A DNA stretch of 49,750 nucleotides from Actinomycetota bacterium. Its GTDB lineage: Bacteria; Actinomycetota; Thermoleophilia; Solirubrobacterales; 70-9. The stretch's first letter is position 1; every line of letters begins with the position of its first letter. The stretch lies in assembly GCA_018268415.1 (NCBI GenBank), contig JAFDWO010000131.1, forward strand, positions 1 to 49,750, read 5' to 3'. This document shows, one piece after another, positions 16,270 through 25,560 of the stretch. The position numbers and the translations under genes were made by a program. The notes beneath the pieces are model-generated. The model had not been told where the DNA came from and searched no databases. It was given only the letters and a program-made list of their open reading frames with translations.

Positions 16270-17388
16270 CTAGCCGGCCGCCCCCGGCACGATCACCGGC
16301 TTGATGTCGCGCATCTCGCGCATCGCCGTGAGCGCCTCGGTGAGGCCCTCGAGCGGGTAGCGCCGGCCGAGCACTTCCCCCCAGTCGATCCCGCCCGGGT
16401 TGGCGACCATGAATCGCATCGCCTTGTGGAAGGAATCGATGTCGCCGCTGAAGGAGCCGAGGACGGTGAGGCCCTTGTTGATGATCCGGTGCGGCTCGAT
16501 CTCCTGGCTGCCGGCACCGGTCGCGCCGATCAGGACGTAACGGCCGGTCCGCGCCGCCAGCTCGAGGCCCTCGCCGATCGCGCCGCGGCCGCCGGAGGCC
16601 TCGAAGGTGACGTCGGCACCGTGGCCGTCGGTGAGCCGCATCACCTCCTCGAGGCGAGCGGGGGCGTCGTACTCGTCGATCGAGATCGTCTCGGTGGCGC
16701 CCCAGCGGCGGGCGATCTCGAGCCGGTCGTCGGGGGCGCCGATGGCGATGATCTGGCGCGGCGAGTGGGCCGCCGCCATCGCCACGCAGAAAAGGCCCAC
16801 GGGGCCGGTGCCCTGCACGACCACCCGGTCCTGGGCATCGATCCGCCCCGCCCGCTCGAGCGCGTTGACCACCGTGCGCCCGGCGCAGGTTGCCACGGAG
16901 GCGAGCTCGGTCGGCAGCTCGTCGGGGACCCGCAGGCGGCCGGCACGGGGGAAGACGTAGCTGTACTCGGCGAACATGCCGAGGAAGTGCGGCGGGCGGG
17001 CCGCGGAGGTGAGCATGCCGAGGCGCCGGTTGGGACAGAGCGGCGTCTGCCTGGCGACCGTGCAGGCCCAGCAGTGGCCGCAGGACTCCGACGCCCAGAC
17101 CACCCGGTCACCGACCGCGACCGGCGTGCCGACCGAGTCGAGCTCGGCCCCCGCGCCGAGCGCGACGACGCGGCCGGCGCCCTCGTGGCCGAGGATCAGC
17201 GGCAGCTCGACCGGCAGGATCCCCTCATAGGCACCCTGCCAGCCGTGCACGTCGGAGCCGCAGATCGTCGTCGCCTCGATCGCGACGACGAGCGCCCCCG
17301 GCTCGGGCTCGGGCAGCGGGTACTCGACGATCTCGAGCGGCGCGCCGTACTCCCGGACGATCGCCGCCCGGCCGGTCTCGGCGACCAT
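16270..17388 (-). CDS. Zinc-dependent alcohol dehydrogenase
   Basis: A 372-residue medium-chain dehydrogenase. Catalytic-zinc motifs CGSDVHGW and GHEGAGRV are present, and the structural-zinc lobe has four Cys (SCGHCWACT...LCPNRR). The Rossmann segment reads VVQGTGPVGLFCVAMAAAHS. It should interconvert a secondary or primary alcohol and its carbonyl with NAD(P). Two bases separate it from the hyuB stop, and ligase 2 follows without a gap. Substrate unknown. Confidence 0.92.
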   Translation of the reverse strand: MVAETGRAAIVREYGAPLEIVEYPLPEPEPGALVVAIEATTICGSDVHGWQGAYEGILPVELPLILGHEGAGRVVALGAGAELDSVGTPVAVGDRVVWASESCGHCWACTVARQTPLCPNRRLGMLTSAARPPHFLGMFAEYSYVFPRAGRLRVPDELPTELASVATCAGRTVVNALERAGRIDAQDRVVVQGTGPVGLFCVAMAAAHSPRQIIAIGAPDDRLEIARRWGATETISIDEYDAPARLEEVMRLTDGHGADVTFEASGGRGAIGEGLELAARTGRYVLIGATGAGSQEIEPHRIINKGLTVLGSFSGDIDSFHKAMRFMVANPGGIDWGEVLGRRYPLEGLTEALTAMREMRDIKPVIVPGAAG

Positions 17389-17390
17389 GC

Positions 17391-19721
17391 TCAGGCCTCC
17401 GCCGGCACGAGGTCGAAGAGCTGCGCCGGCCGCTCGAGCGCGATGTCACGGAGGGACTCGGCCCCCCGCAGGGTCATCTCGGTGTCGAGCGTGGTGGCAC
17501 AATCGGGGCAGTAGAACTGGCGCAGCACGACGTCGGCGTCGACCCACTGTCCCGGGTCGACGGCGAGGACGTTGACCTCCTCCAGAGGCACCTCGGCGCG
17601 GGCGCAGGCGCGCTTGTAGTCGCCGTCGGCGGGGCCGAGGTCGGTACCACAATCGAGGCAGGCGAAGCGGAACTCGTCAGCGTCGGTCCGCACCACCCCG
17701 AGGTGGGCGCCCAGCGCCCGCGCGTCGGTGGTCTCGTGCCTACCCGACCCCCGGGCGGGCGGCGCCGCGGCCGACTCCAGGCGCCGGCGACGGATCTCGT
17801 CGCGACGCTCGTCGGTGCCGGAGAAGTTGACCTCGCCCGCGGAGATCACGACGCCGTACAGCTGCCGGGCGCCGGCCTTGCCGACCCGCCCGTTCTCGAC
17901 GTCGTCGAGGACCAGCGCCGGGTCGCGCCGCAGCGGGTCGCCGTAACCGGCGCCGGCGGTCGAGTGCATCGCGTAGACGTCGTCGGGCTTCTGCCAGGCC
18001 CCCGAGGACTTGCCCGCCAGGGGCTCGTGCGTCCCCTCGAAGCCCGCCGACTCGGTGACCACAGTCCCCGCCGCGAGCTGCGCGCGCACGTCGGTGTCGC
18101 GGATGATCTCGTAGAAGTTGGGGCAGCCGGGGAGCCCGCCGGAGAGGCCGAGGGCGGCGGTCACGCCGACCCCGCCGGAGGCGGTCGTCTGCATGATCTC
18201 CGCGGTCCCGTGCGGGATCAGCACGACCTCGAAGCTGTTGCCGCCGCGGAAGCGCCCGGCCCCGCCCGAGTCCCGTTTCTCGCGCCGCGCGAGGTACAGC
18301 ACGGGGAACATGTCCTCGGCCTCCTCGACGTTGGCCGCCCGGCCCTTGGGGATGAAGTAGATGCCGCCGGTGTCGACCCCGTCGCGGAAGGAGAAGGCGC
18401 CGAGGCCACCGATCATCCCGTCGAGGATCCCGGTGCCGAATTCGCGCCCGTTGGCGTCGATCCCGGCGATCGAGATCACCGGGAACATGCAGGCGGCACC
18501 CTGGCCGAGCACGTCGCCGCTCGCGGCGGGGGAGGCCGACATCATCTTGCCCAGGGTCAGGTGCGTCATCAGCAGCGTCTGGTGGACGCCGATCAGGCCG
18601 CCACAACTGACCGAGGCCGGGTAGGAGGCGCAGTTGAGCGTCCCCGGCACCGGGTCGAAGTGGACGTGGCGCATCGCCCCGCCGATCGCGAACAGCTGGT
18701 CGTAGGCGAGGGTCGAGTTGAGCGCCGTGGCGACCGACCCCCGCCAGGTCCCGTAGGTGGCGTTGAGGATGCCGGCCTGGGGATCGGTGCCGGCGTTGGA
18801 GAAGGTGAGGCCGTTCTCGTCCTTGGTCACCGAGCCCTGCACTCTGTAGACGCCGCGGTCGCCTTCGGTCGCACCGTCGAGCAGCGCCGACGCCGACCAG
18901 GTGCCCGAGGGGATCCGGTCGAGCCGCTCCTTGAACGCCTTCTCGCCCGACTCGAGGACCCTCTGCATCACCCCGTTGACCGTCGCGTCGCCGTGGCGAT
19001 CGCAGAGCCCGCGGAACTTGCGCCGGGCCGCTTCGGCGGCGGCGATCTGGGCGTGCAGGTCGAGGCGCACGATGTCGGGGCGGCGCGAGTGGCGCAGGAA
19101 GAGGTCCTCGACGTCCTGCAACAGCTCGCCACCGGCAACGATCTTGGTCGGCGGGAAGGGGGTCGCCTCGTCGAAGACGTCGGTGGCGTTGGGGATGAAG
19201 CTGCCCGGGATCGTCCCGCCGACGTCGTAGTGGTGGGCGAAGTTCCCGACCCAGGCGATCAGCTCCTCGTCGTCGTTGAAGACCGGCGCGAGGATGCCGA
19301 CGTCCATCTGGTGCAACGTCCCGACCCAGGGGTCGTTGCTGATGAACATGTCGCCGGGCCGGATCCCGGGGCTGGCGGCGCGGTTCTCGAGCACCCAGCA
19401 GCTGACCGTGTCCATCATCGCCGAGAACAGCTGCACGTAAGGGCCGAGGGTGATGATCTCGCCCGCGGCGGAGAGCACGCCCGCGTTGAAGTCGTTGGTG
19501 TAGAGCGTGATCGGCGAGCCGGAGAGCTGCTCGATCACCTTGCCGTGGTCGTCGGTCAGCTGCACGAGGCTATGACGGATCACCTCGTAGAGCACCGGGT
19601 CGACCTCGGCCACCTCCTCGAAGACCTTCAGGTGGCGCCTGGCCCCCTCGAGCACGGCGGCGCGGTCGGGGATGTAGGGGTTGCGGACCCCGTCCCACCT
19701 GACCTCCTGGGATGAGCTCAT
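17391..19721 (-). CDS. HyuB / acetone-carboxylase-alpha-like protein fused to a gamma-like zinc domain
   Basis: A 776-residue protein. Residues 1 to about 620 are a hydantoinase B/oxoprolinase domain (DMFISNDPWVGTLHQMDVGI, AHHYDVGGTIPGSF, GRFRGGNSFEVVL, TASGGVGVTAALGLSGG). The last ~110 residues resemble the small gamma subunit of acetone carboxylase, with CLDC (Cys688/691) and CPDC (Cys738/741) as probable metal ligands. Known relatives are acetone and acetophenone carboxylases (ATP-dependent carboxylation of ketones) and N-methylhydantoinases (ATP-dependent ring opening). The fused gamma module favours the carboxylase reading. The ATG overlaps the hyuA stop as TGATG. Confidence 0.87.
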   Translation of the reverse strand: MSSSQEVRWDGVRNPYIPDRAAVLEGARRHLKVFEEVAEVDPVLYEVIRHSLVQLTDDHGKVIEQLSGSPITLYTNDFNAGVLSAAGEIITLGPYVQLFSAMMDTVSCWVLENRAASPGIRPGDMFISNDPWVGTLHQMDVGILAPVFNDDEELIAWVGNFAHHYDVGGTIPGSFIPNATDVFDEATPFPPTKIVAGGELLQDVEDLFLRHSRRPDIVRLDLHAQIAAAEAARRKFRGLCDRHGDATVNGVMQRVLESGEKAFKERLDRIPSGTWSASALLDGATEGDRGVYRVQGSVTKDENGLTFSNAGTDPQAGILNATYGTWRGSVATALNSTLAYDQLFAIGGAMRHVHFDPVPGTLNCASYPASVSCGGLIGVHQTLLMTHLTLGKMMSASPAASGDVLGQGAACMFPVISIAGIDANGREFGTGILDGMIGGLGAFSFRDGVDTGGIYFIPKGRAANVEEAEDMFPVLYLARREKRDSGGAGRFRGGNSFEVVLIPHGTAEIMQTTASGGVGVTAALGLSGGLPGCPNFYEIIRDTDVRAQLAAGTVVTESAGFEGTHEPLAGKSSGAWQKPDDVYAMHSTAGAGYGDPLRRDPALVLDDVENGRVGKAGARQLYGVVISAGEVNFSGTDERRDEIRRRRLESAAAPPARGSGRHETTDARALGAHLGVVRTDADEFRFACLDCGTDLGPADGDYKRACARAEVPLEEVNVLAVDPGQWVDADVVLRQFYCPDCATTLDTEMTLRGAESLRDIALERPAQLFDLVPAEA

Positions 19722-21850
19722 CAGGACTCCTTTCCGAAGGTGAGAACGATGTTTCCGAGCTCGTCGGTGCGGGCCGTCTGGCCCGGGTGGACGACCAGGG
19801 TGGTGTGGGGCATCTCGACGATCGTCGGGCCCTCCCAGGTATGGCCGACCGGGGCCTGACCCTCGATCCGCCGCACCGGGGTGTCGATCCGGCGCTTCTC
19901 GCTCGGCCAGTACACCTCGCGGCCGAGCTCGGTCAGCCTGCCCTCCGAAACGCCGCGGGCGAAGCCGGGCTTCTTCGTCCGACGCGACCCGCGGGCGCGG
20001 GTGACGACGATCTCCACCGGCGTGCCCGGCAGGGTCGCGGCATCACCGTAGAGGCGCGCGTACTCGGCGGTGAAGGCGTCCGAGAGGGCGGCCGAGAAGT
20101 CCTTCTCGGCGCGCAGGTCGGCGAGGTCCAGCGGCAGCGTCAACTGGTGGATCTGGCCCTGGTACTGGACGTCGACCTCGTAGACGACGACCGCCGGGCT
20201 GTCGACCGCATCGGTGGCGAGGCGCCCTTCGACGTCGCGCGCCAGCTCGCCGCAGACCTTCTCCAGCTCACCGGTGTCGAACGGCGCCGCCATCCGCATC
20301 CCCGACTCGGCGGCCACGCCGAGGTCGGCGGCGGCGACCCCGAGCGCCGACCAGGTCGAGGCGACGACGCCGAGCGGCACGATCGCCGAGCGGGCGCCGA
20401 CCTCCTGGGCACAGTTGCCGGCGTGCTGCGGGCCGGCGCCGCCGAAGGCGAGCAGGTCGAACTCGCGCGGGTCGAGGCCGCGCTCGACCGTCATCCCGCG
20501 GATCAGGTCGGCCATCAGATGCTCGGCGATCGCGATGATCCCGGCGGCGGTGTCCTCGATCGAGAGCGCGAGGCGCTCGGCGAGCGGTCGGATCGCCTCG
20601 CGGGCGGCATCCAGGTCGAGCTTCATCCGCTCGCCGACGAAGTAGCCGGGATCGATGAAGCCGAGCACCAGCGAGGCGTCGGTGACGGTCGGCTCGGTGC
20701 CGCCGCGGCCGTAACAGGCGGGGCCGGGGCGCGCGCCGGCACTGCGCGGACCGACCCGGAGGCTGCGGCCGGCCTCGTCGAAGGAGGCGATACTGCCGCC
20801 GCCGGCGCCGATCGACCGGACGTCGACGGTGGGCAGGAACATCTCGAAACGGTCGAGGACGGTTCCGGGCGCGCGATCGGGAACGTGGTCGAGGATCAGC
20901 GCCACGTCGAAGCTGGTCCCGCCCATGTCGGTGGTGATCAGGTTGCCGCGGCCGATCTCGCCCGCGAGGTAGGTGGAGCCGATCACGCCGCCGACCGGGC
21001 CCGACTGCAGGGTCGTGATCGGCGCCTCGGCGACGCGTTCGATCGTCGCCACGCCGCCGGAGCACTGCATCACCATCAGCGGGCCGTCGAAGCCCGGATC
21101 GCGGACGCCGCGCTCGACCTTGGCCAGGTAGCGATTGGTGCGGTCGGCGACGAAGGCGTTCATGATCGCGCCGACCGAGCGCTCGTACTCGCCCGCGCGA
21201 TCAGAGATCTCCGAGGAGAGCGAGACGTGGACCTCCTCGCCCGCGACCTCGCGAATGATCTCCCGCACGCGGCGCTCGTGGGAGTCGTTGCGGACCGACC
21301 AGAGGAGGCTGACCGCGAACGCCTCGACGCCCTCGTCGAGCAGCTCCCCGACGGCGACGCGGACGGCGTCGTCGTCGAGCGGCGCGACGACCTTGCCCTC
21401 GCGGTCGATGCGCTCGGGGACCTCGCGGATCCGGCCGCGGGGGACGAACGGGATCGGCTTTGCCGAGTCGTGGACCCGGAGCATCTCCTCGGCGGTGACG
21501 CCGGCGGTGCGGCCGACCCCGCGCATGATGAGGCTCGCCTCCCCGTGGCCGGCGGTCGCGATGAGGCCGACGCGATCACCATCACGGGTGAGCAGCGAGT
21601 TGGTGGCGACGGTGGTGCCGTGGGCGATCCGCGAGACGCGGCCGAGCAGGTCGGCCGTCTCCATCTCCAACTCCCTGGCGATCTCGTCGATCCCGTCGAG
21701 GAACCCCCGCTCGAATTCGGGCGGGGTCGAGCTGACCTTGGTCGACCAGAGCCTGCCGTCGGGAAGCATCGCGCAGACGTCGGTGAAGGTGCCGCCGATA
21801 TCGATTCCGATGATCAGTCCATCGGCTGCGGATCCAGTGAGTTGGGGCAT
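19721..21850 (-). CDS. HyuA / acetone-carboxylase-beta-like ATPase subunit
   Basis: A 709-residue hydantoinase A/oxoprolinase family protein. The N-terminal ATP-binding motif is IIGIDIGGTFTDVCAM; HGTTVATNSLL and LITTDMGGTSFDVALI form the other phosphate and adenosine elements, and GGAGPQHAGNCAQEVG is near 480. It would use ATP to activate a carbonyl or enolate while HyuB completes carboxylation or hydrolysis. ATG at 21850 (MPQLTG) is preferred, with AGGAG just upstream; an upstream in-frame GTG or ATG is less likely. It is the first gene of operon A, downstream of promoter PA and two operator-like sites. Confidence 0.9.
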   Translation of the reverse strand: MPQLTGSAADGLIIGIDIGGTFTDVCAMLPDGRLWSTKVSSTPPEFERGFLDGIDEIARELEMETADLLGRVSRIAHGTTVATNSLLTRDGDRVGLIATAGHGEASLIMRGVGRTAGVTAEEMLRVHDSAKPIPFVPRGRIREVPERIDREGKVVAPLDDDAVRVAVGELLDEGVEAFAVSLLWSVRNDSHERRVREIIREVAGEEVHVSLSSEISDRAGEYERSVGAIMNAFVADRTNRYLAKVERGVRDPGFDGPLMVMQCSGGVATIERVAEAPITTLQSGPVGGVIGSTYLAGEIGRGNLITTDMGGTSFDVALILDHVPDRAPGTVLDRFEMFLPTVDVRSIGAGGGSIASFDEAGRSLRVGPRSAGARPGPACYGRGGTEPTVTDASLVLGFIDPGYFVGERMKLDLDAAREAIRPLAERLALSIEDTAAGIIAIAEHLMADLIRGMTVERGLDPREFDLLAFGGAGPQHAGNCAQEVGARSAIVPLGVVASTWSALGVAAADLGVAAESGMRMAAPFDTGELEKVCGELARDVEGRLATDAVDSPAVVVYEVDVQYQGQIHQLTLPLDLADLRAEKDFSAALSDAFTAEYARLYGDAATLPGTPVEIVVTRARGSRRTKKPGFARGVSEGRLTELGREVYWPSEKRRIDTPVRRIEGQAPVGHTWEGPTIVEMPHTTLVVHPGQTARTDELGNIVLTFGKES

Positions 21851-21938
21851 GGCTCCTGTTCTCTCCGTGTCGACGGGATGCCCACGCGCACGCGCGGCGG
21901 CCCGCACTCTCTCCTCACGGGTCGGCCACTCGCGACCC

Positions 21939-21956
21939 GCACCAAACGGTCGGTTC
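21939..21956 (-). promoter_or_regulatory. TetR-operator-like site O3 (operon A)
   Basis: On the minus strand it reads GAACCGACC|GTTTGGTGC. It lies about 4 bases downstream of the probable -10 of operon A and about 90 bases before hyuA. Confidence 0.6.
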
Positions 21957-21959
21957 GGA

Positions 21960-21989
21960 ATTCATTCCAGACCCGCCCGCCGTTGTCAA
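21960..21989 (-). promoter_or_regulatory. Promoter PA of operon A
   Basis: The minus strand shows TTGACA (21989-21984), then 17 bases to AATGAAT (21966-21960). The -35 is perfect and the -10 weak. Operator-like sites flank it on both sides (O4 upstream of -35, O3 downstream of -10), a good layout for repression. Confidence 0.55.
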
Positions 21990-21992
21990 GAC

Positions 21993-22010
21993 CTACCTAC
22001 CAGTTGTTTT
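21993..22010 (-). promoter_or_regulatory. TetR-operator-like site O4
   Basis: The minus strand reads AAAACAACT|GGTAGGTAG, with the right half one mismatch from GGTTGGTAG. It lies three bases upstream of the -35 box of operon A. Confidence 0.5.
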
Positions 22011-22095
22011 GTTAAAACCCCGACATCCCGCTTATGAAGCCGAATCTCGGAGCGGGCTCAGACGAACTTGTCATGGGCACGGCCTCACAGAACCG

Positions 22096-22308
22096 GCCCT
22101 GAGGCGGCGAGGCCCAGCCTCGCAAGGACGGCCCCTGAGGCGCCGAGCGCCAGCCCCACGACCCAGCCCTGAGGCGGCGTGGGCCAGCCTCGCCAGGACG
22201 CAGGGAAGCGAGGCGAGGGGAACGCACTCCAGTGCGTGACCCGAGCCGAGCGACCGAGGACGCCGCGAGGCGCCCCCACGCCGCCTCAGGCCCCCACGCC
22301 GCCTCAGG
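22096..22308. repeat. 35-bp repeats with inverted CCTGAGGCGGCG copies
   Basis: Three direct copies start at 22096, 22131 and 22166 (about 35 bp each; GCCCTGAGGCGGCG then CCAGCCTCGCxAGGACG; the middle copy is diverged). Two inverted copies, CCCACGCCGCCTCAGG, lie at 22275-22290 and 22293-22308, the last overlapping the tetR 3 stop. The two sets can pair into a large stem, which could end tetR 3 transcription. The 22013-22303 part of the gap holds no convincing gene. Confidence 0.6.
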
Positions 22309-22915
22309 TGTGGCAGACCATCGCCACGATCATGTCGGCATAGACCTCGGCGATCTGCTCGGCCGGATCGGGACCGCGCCGGCGGTACCAGGTGGGCAGG
22401 CCGTTGACGGCGGTGAGGATGAAGTAGCAGGCATAGCGCACGTCGAGGGTCGCCGAGGCCTCACCGGACTCCTTCACCGCCTCGATCATCTCCGCCACCC
22501 GCTCCTCGTACTCGTGCCGGGTTTTCACCACTGCTTTGAGGCGGGCGCCGGTCAGGTGCTTCCACTCGTTGACGTAGATCGCGGCCCGCTCGATGTTTTC
22601 CAGGTACCAGAGCGACCAGGCGCGGGCGAACCAATGCAGGCGCTCGACCGCGGAGACATCGAGTTTGCGGCTCTCCTCCATCAGCGCGAAAGACTCGCGA
22701 TCCGATGCCTCGAAGATCCGCGAGAGCAGCTCTTCCTTCGATTCGATGTAGTGGTAGAGGCTGCCCTTGAGGACGCCGACCGCATCGGCGACGTCCTGGA
22801 TCGAGGCGCTGGCGTAGCCCTTCTCGTTGAAGACCTTGATCGCCGCCTTGACGACCTCCTCACTGCGGTCCCGTCGTTGCGCCCCGTTGCTTTTCGACCG
22901 CCCTTGCCTAGCCAT
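22304..22915 (-). CDS. TetR family regulator 3
   Basis: A TetR repressor of 203 residues from ATG 22915 (a GTG at 22951 would add 12). The HTH has GYASASIQDVADAVGVLKGS then LYHYIESKEELL. The ligand domain has AWSLWYLENIERAAIYVNEW, KHLTGARLKAVVK and AVNGLPTWYRRRG, closely matching the other TetRs of the window. It stands alone between the permease of operon D and operon A and has its own operator-like site O5 about 50 bases upstream, which suggests autoregulation. Confidence 0.9.
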   Translation of the reverse strand: MARQGRSKSNGAQRRDRSEEVVKAAIKVFNEKGYASASIQDVADAVGVLKGSLYHYIESKEELLSRIFEASDRESFALMEESRKLDVSAVERLHWFARAWSLWYLENIERAAIYVNEWKHLTGARLKAVVKTRHEYEERVAEMIEAVKESGEASATLDVRYACYFILTAVNGLPTWYRRRGPDPAEQIAEVYADMIVAMVCHT

Positions 22916-22965
22916 TCGTCCGATCCAGCCCTTCTTCGCTTCCGATCCCACGACTCTAGAGGAAG

Positions 22966-22983
22966 GAGCCGGACGGTCGGTAG
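22966..22983 (+). promoter_or_regulatory. TetR-operator-like site O5 (tetR 3)
   Basis: GAGCCGGAC|GGTCGGTAG has a right half one mismatch from GGTTGGTAG. It lies in the 94-base gap between the permease gene and tetR 3. No clear -35/-10 pair was found here. Confidence 0.5.
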
Positions 22984-23009
22984 GGAGGCGGGCGCGCCGC
23001 CGGGGGACC

Positions 23010-24029
23010 TCAGGCCGTTCGCCTGGCTTTGAAGGCCCGTGCCGCCAAGGCCGCGGTCAGCAGCGCCGCGCCGGTGAAGACCGGCGCGATGTAGAACGGC
23101 GCACCGATCGACTCGAGCCCGTTGATGCCGACCGCGATCACGAAGGTGGCGGTCACGGTGCCGGGCACGTTGAATGCCCCGCGGCGGAACGAGGTCGCGC
23201 CGAGGAAGACGGCGGCGAACGCCGGCAGCAGGTACGAAGGTCCTACCGAGGGGCTGCCAGAGCCAAGCTGTGCCGCCTGCAGGATCCCGGCGACGCCGGC
23301 GAGGAAGCCGGAGACGACGAAGGCGAGGATCGTCAGCAACGGCACGTTCAGGCCGGAGAGACGGGCCGCGTCGCGGGAGCCGCCCACCGCATACAGATAC
23401 TTGCCGAGCGGCGTCGCGGCGAGCAGGTAGTAGGTCACCGCCACGGTCACCGCGAGGAACCAGACCGGCAGCGGGACGCCGAGGAATTCGTTGCGGCCGA
23501 GCACGATCAGTCCGTGTGGGATCCCGGTGGCGAAGGTTTCGCCGTTGCTGTACCAGACGACGCCGCCGGTGATCAGCGAGCTCATCCCGAGGGTCGAGAC
23601 GAAGGCGTCGATCCCACCCTTGGCCACCAGCACGCCGTTGATCACGCCAACCAGCGAACTGGCGATGAGCGCGACGGCGATCGCCTCCGGCGCCCCCAAG
23701 CCCGAACGCGAGGCGAGGCCCGTGGAGAGAATCAGCGAGAGGCCGAGGTTCGCCCCGACCGAGAGGTCGAACTCACCGACGATCAGCGGAAAGAGGGCAC
23801 CCAGGGCGAGGATCGCGACGACCGAATTCGACGAGAGGATCGTCTTCAGGTTCTGGACCGTGGCAAAGGTCTGCGGCTCGAGGATGCAGAAGGCCGCGAC
23901 CAGAACCGCGAGCATCGCCGGCAACGAGTAGTCGGTCAGCGATCCCCAGGGGACCTTGGCCACCACGCCCCGCGGGCCCGACTCACCGCCCGGCGTCACC
24001 TCCACGGATTGCTCTTTCGTGAGTGACAT
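23010..24029 (-). CDS. ABC transporter permease 2 (RbsC-like)
   Basis: A 339-residue membrane protein with about nine hydrophobic segments. CUT2 permease motifs are GEFDLSVGANLGLSLIL and FLGATSFRRGAFNVPGT. It starts 2 bases after the ATPase 2 stop with a good AGGAGG site upstream. With ATPase 2 and binding protein 2 it forms a complete standard CUT2-type importer, unlike system 1, where ATPase and permease are fused. Confidence 0.92.
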   Translation of the reverse strand: MSLTKEQSVEVTPGGESGPRGVVAKVPWGSLTDYSLPAMLAVLVAAFCILEPQTFATVQNLKTILSSNSVVAILALGALFPLIVGEFDLSVGANLGLSLILSTGLASRSGLGAPEAIAVALIASSLVGVINGVLVAKGGIDAFVSTLGMSSLITGGVVWYSNGETFATGIPHGLIVLGRNEFLGVPLPVWFLAVTVAVTYYLLAATPLGKYLYAVGGSRDAARLSGLNVPLLTILAFVVSGFLAGVAGILQAAQLGSGSPSVGPSYLLPAFAAVFLGATSFRRGAFNVPGTVTATFVIAVGINGLESIGAPFYIAPVFTGAALLTAALAARAFKARRTA

Positions 24030-24031
24030 GA

Positions 24032-25558
24032 CTAGGAAACAACCTCCTCCTGGTAGGCAAGCTCGGATATGCGATTGCGCGTCTTGTTCTCGGCCGACAC
24101 CTCGCCGGCCACCTCCCCGTCGGCGAGGACGACGATCCGGTCGCAGAGGTGGACCAGGTCGTCCACCTCCTCACTGATGAACAGCACCGCCACCCCGCGC
24201 GTGGCGACCCGCTCCAGCTGGGCAAGGATCTGGGCCTTGGCGCCGATGTCGACCCCCTGGGTGGGCTCGTCGAGGATCAGCACCTTGAGGTCGCGGTGCA
24301 TCCACTTGGCGAGCACCGCCTTCTGCTGATTGCCGCCGGAGAGCAGGCCGATCAGCCGGCTCGGCTGCCGCGGCCGGACGTCGTACTCCTCCATCAGCGC
24401 CCGCACGGTGCGCGCCCGTTCGCGCCGCCGCATCAAGCCCCGGCGCCAGTAGCGCCGGGTTTCGAGCAGCGTCATGTTCTCGCCCACCGAGTGGTCGAGG
24501 ATGACCCCGTTCCGGTGCCGATCGGCGGGCACCATCGAGATCCCGGCGCCGATCGCGTCGGCGGGCGCCCGCAGGCGAACCTCCCGCTCCTCGATCCGCA
24601 CCTCTCCCCCGGTCAGCCGCTGGTCACCGAAGAGCAGGCGGCCGAGCTCGCTCTTGCCGCAGCCGAGCAACCCGGCCACGCCGACGATCTCCCCCTTGTG
24701 CAGGGTCATCGACAGGTTCTTGACCCGCCTCCCGGAGATCCCGCGGGCGGTCAGGACGGGCTCCGTATGCGGCGCCGGTGAACCGCTCGGGTAGAGCGCT
24801 TCCAGCGGCCGGCCGACGATCATCTCGATCAGCCCGGCGCGCGAGAGCTCGGCGACCGTGCGGGTGCCGACCTTCTCCCCGTTGCGCAGCACGGTGACGG
24901 TGCGGGCGAGCGCCCGGACCTCGTCGAGTTTATGCGAGATGTAGATCACCCCATGCCCCTCCTCGGTGATCCGGCGGACCGCCTCGAAGAGGCGCTCGAC
25001 CTCGCTCTGCGCGAGCGACGCGGTCGGCTCGTCGAGGACCAGGAGCTTGCCCCGCTCGGCGCCGTAGAGCGCCCGTGCGAGGGCGACGATCGTCTGCTGC
25101 GCCACCGAGAGCTCGCCGACGAAGCGGCGCGGATCGATATCCGGATGATCGAGGGCGGTCAACTGCCGACGGGCGAGGGCCGCTTCCTGGCGCTTCTTCG
25201 CCCGCCAGCCGAACCCGGTCGGCGGGCTCTGTCCCAGCAGCATGTTTTCGGCGACGGTGAGGGTCGGGATCAGGCCGAGATCCTGGTGGACGAAGGCGAG
25301 CCCATAGCTGGTCGCGCTCTCCGGCCCGTAGGTGGGCGGCAGTACCTCGCCGCCCACTTCGATCCGCGCCCCGGGGTCAGGCTGGTGGTACCCCGAAAGG
25401 CACTTGACCAGCGTCGACTTGCCGGATCCGTTCTCGCCCAGAAGGGCGTGAACTTCACCCGACATCACATCGAGATCGACGTTGCTCAGGGCCCGCTGCC
25501 CGCCGAATGTCTTCGACAGGCCGCGGACCGAGAGCGCGTTGGGAACGGGAGCCGACAC
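24032..25558 (-). CDS. ABC transporter double ATPase 2 (RbsA/MglA-like)
   Basis: A 508-residue tandem ATPase. Domain 1 has [32 protein letters not shown] and [11 protein letters not shown]. Domain 2 has the relaxed P-loop usual for this family ([13 protein letters not shown]), [15 protein letters not shown] and [19 protein letters not shown] at 25558 is preferred because it follows the binding-protein stop by 2 bases with GGGGAG upstream; a GTG at 25576 would overlap that gene. It energises permease 2. Confidence 0.92.
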   Translation of the reverse strand: MSAPVPNALSVRGLSKTFGGQRALSNVDLDVMSGEVHALLGENGSGKSTLVKCLSGYHQPDPGARIEVGGEVLPPTYGPESATSYGLAFVHQDLGLIPTLTVAENMLLGQSPPTGFGWRAKKRQEAALARRQLTALDHPDIDPRRFVGELSVAQQTIVALARALYGAERGKLLVLDEPTASLAQSEVERLFEAVRRITEEGHGVIYISHKLDEVRALARTVTVLRNGEKVGTRTVAELSRAGLIEMIVGRPLEALYPSGSPAPHTEPVLTARGISGRRVKNLSMTLHKGEIVGVAGLLGCGKSELGRLLFGDQRLTGGEVRIEEREVRLRAPADAIGAGISMVPADRHRNGVILDHSVGENMTLLETRRYWRRGLMRRRERARTVRALMEEYDVRPRQPSRLIGLLSGGNQQKAVLAKWMHRDLKVLILDEPTQGVDIGAKAQILAQLERVATRGVAVLFISEEVDDLVHLCDRIVVLADGEVAGEVSAENKTRNRISELAYQEEVVS

Positions 25559-25560
25559 GG

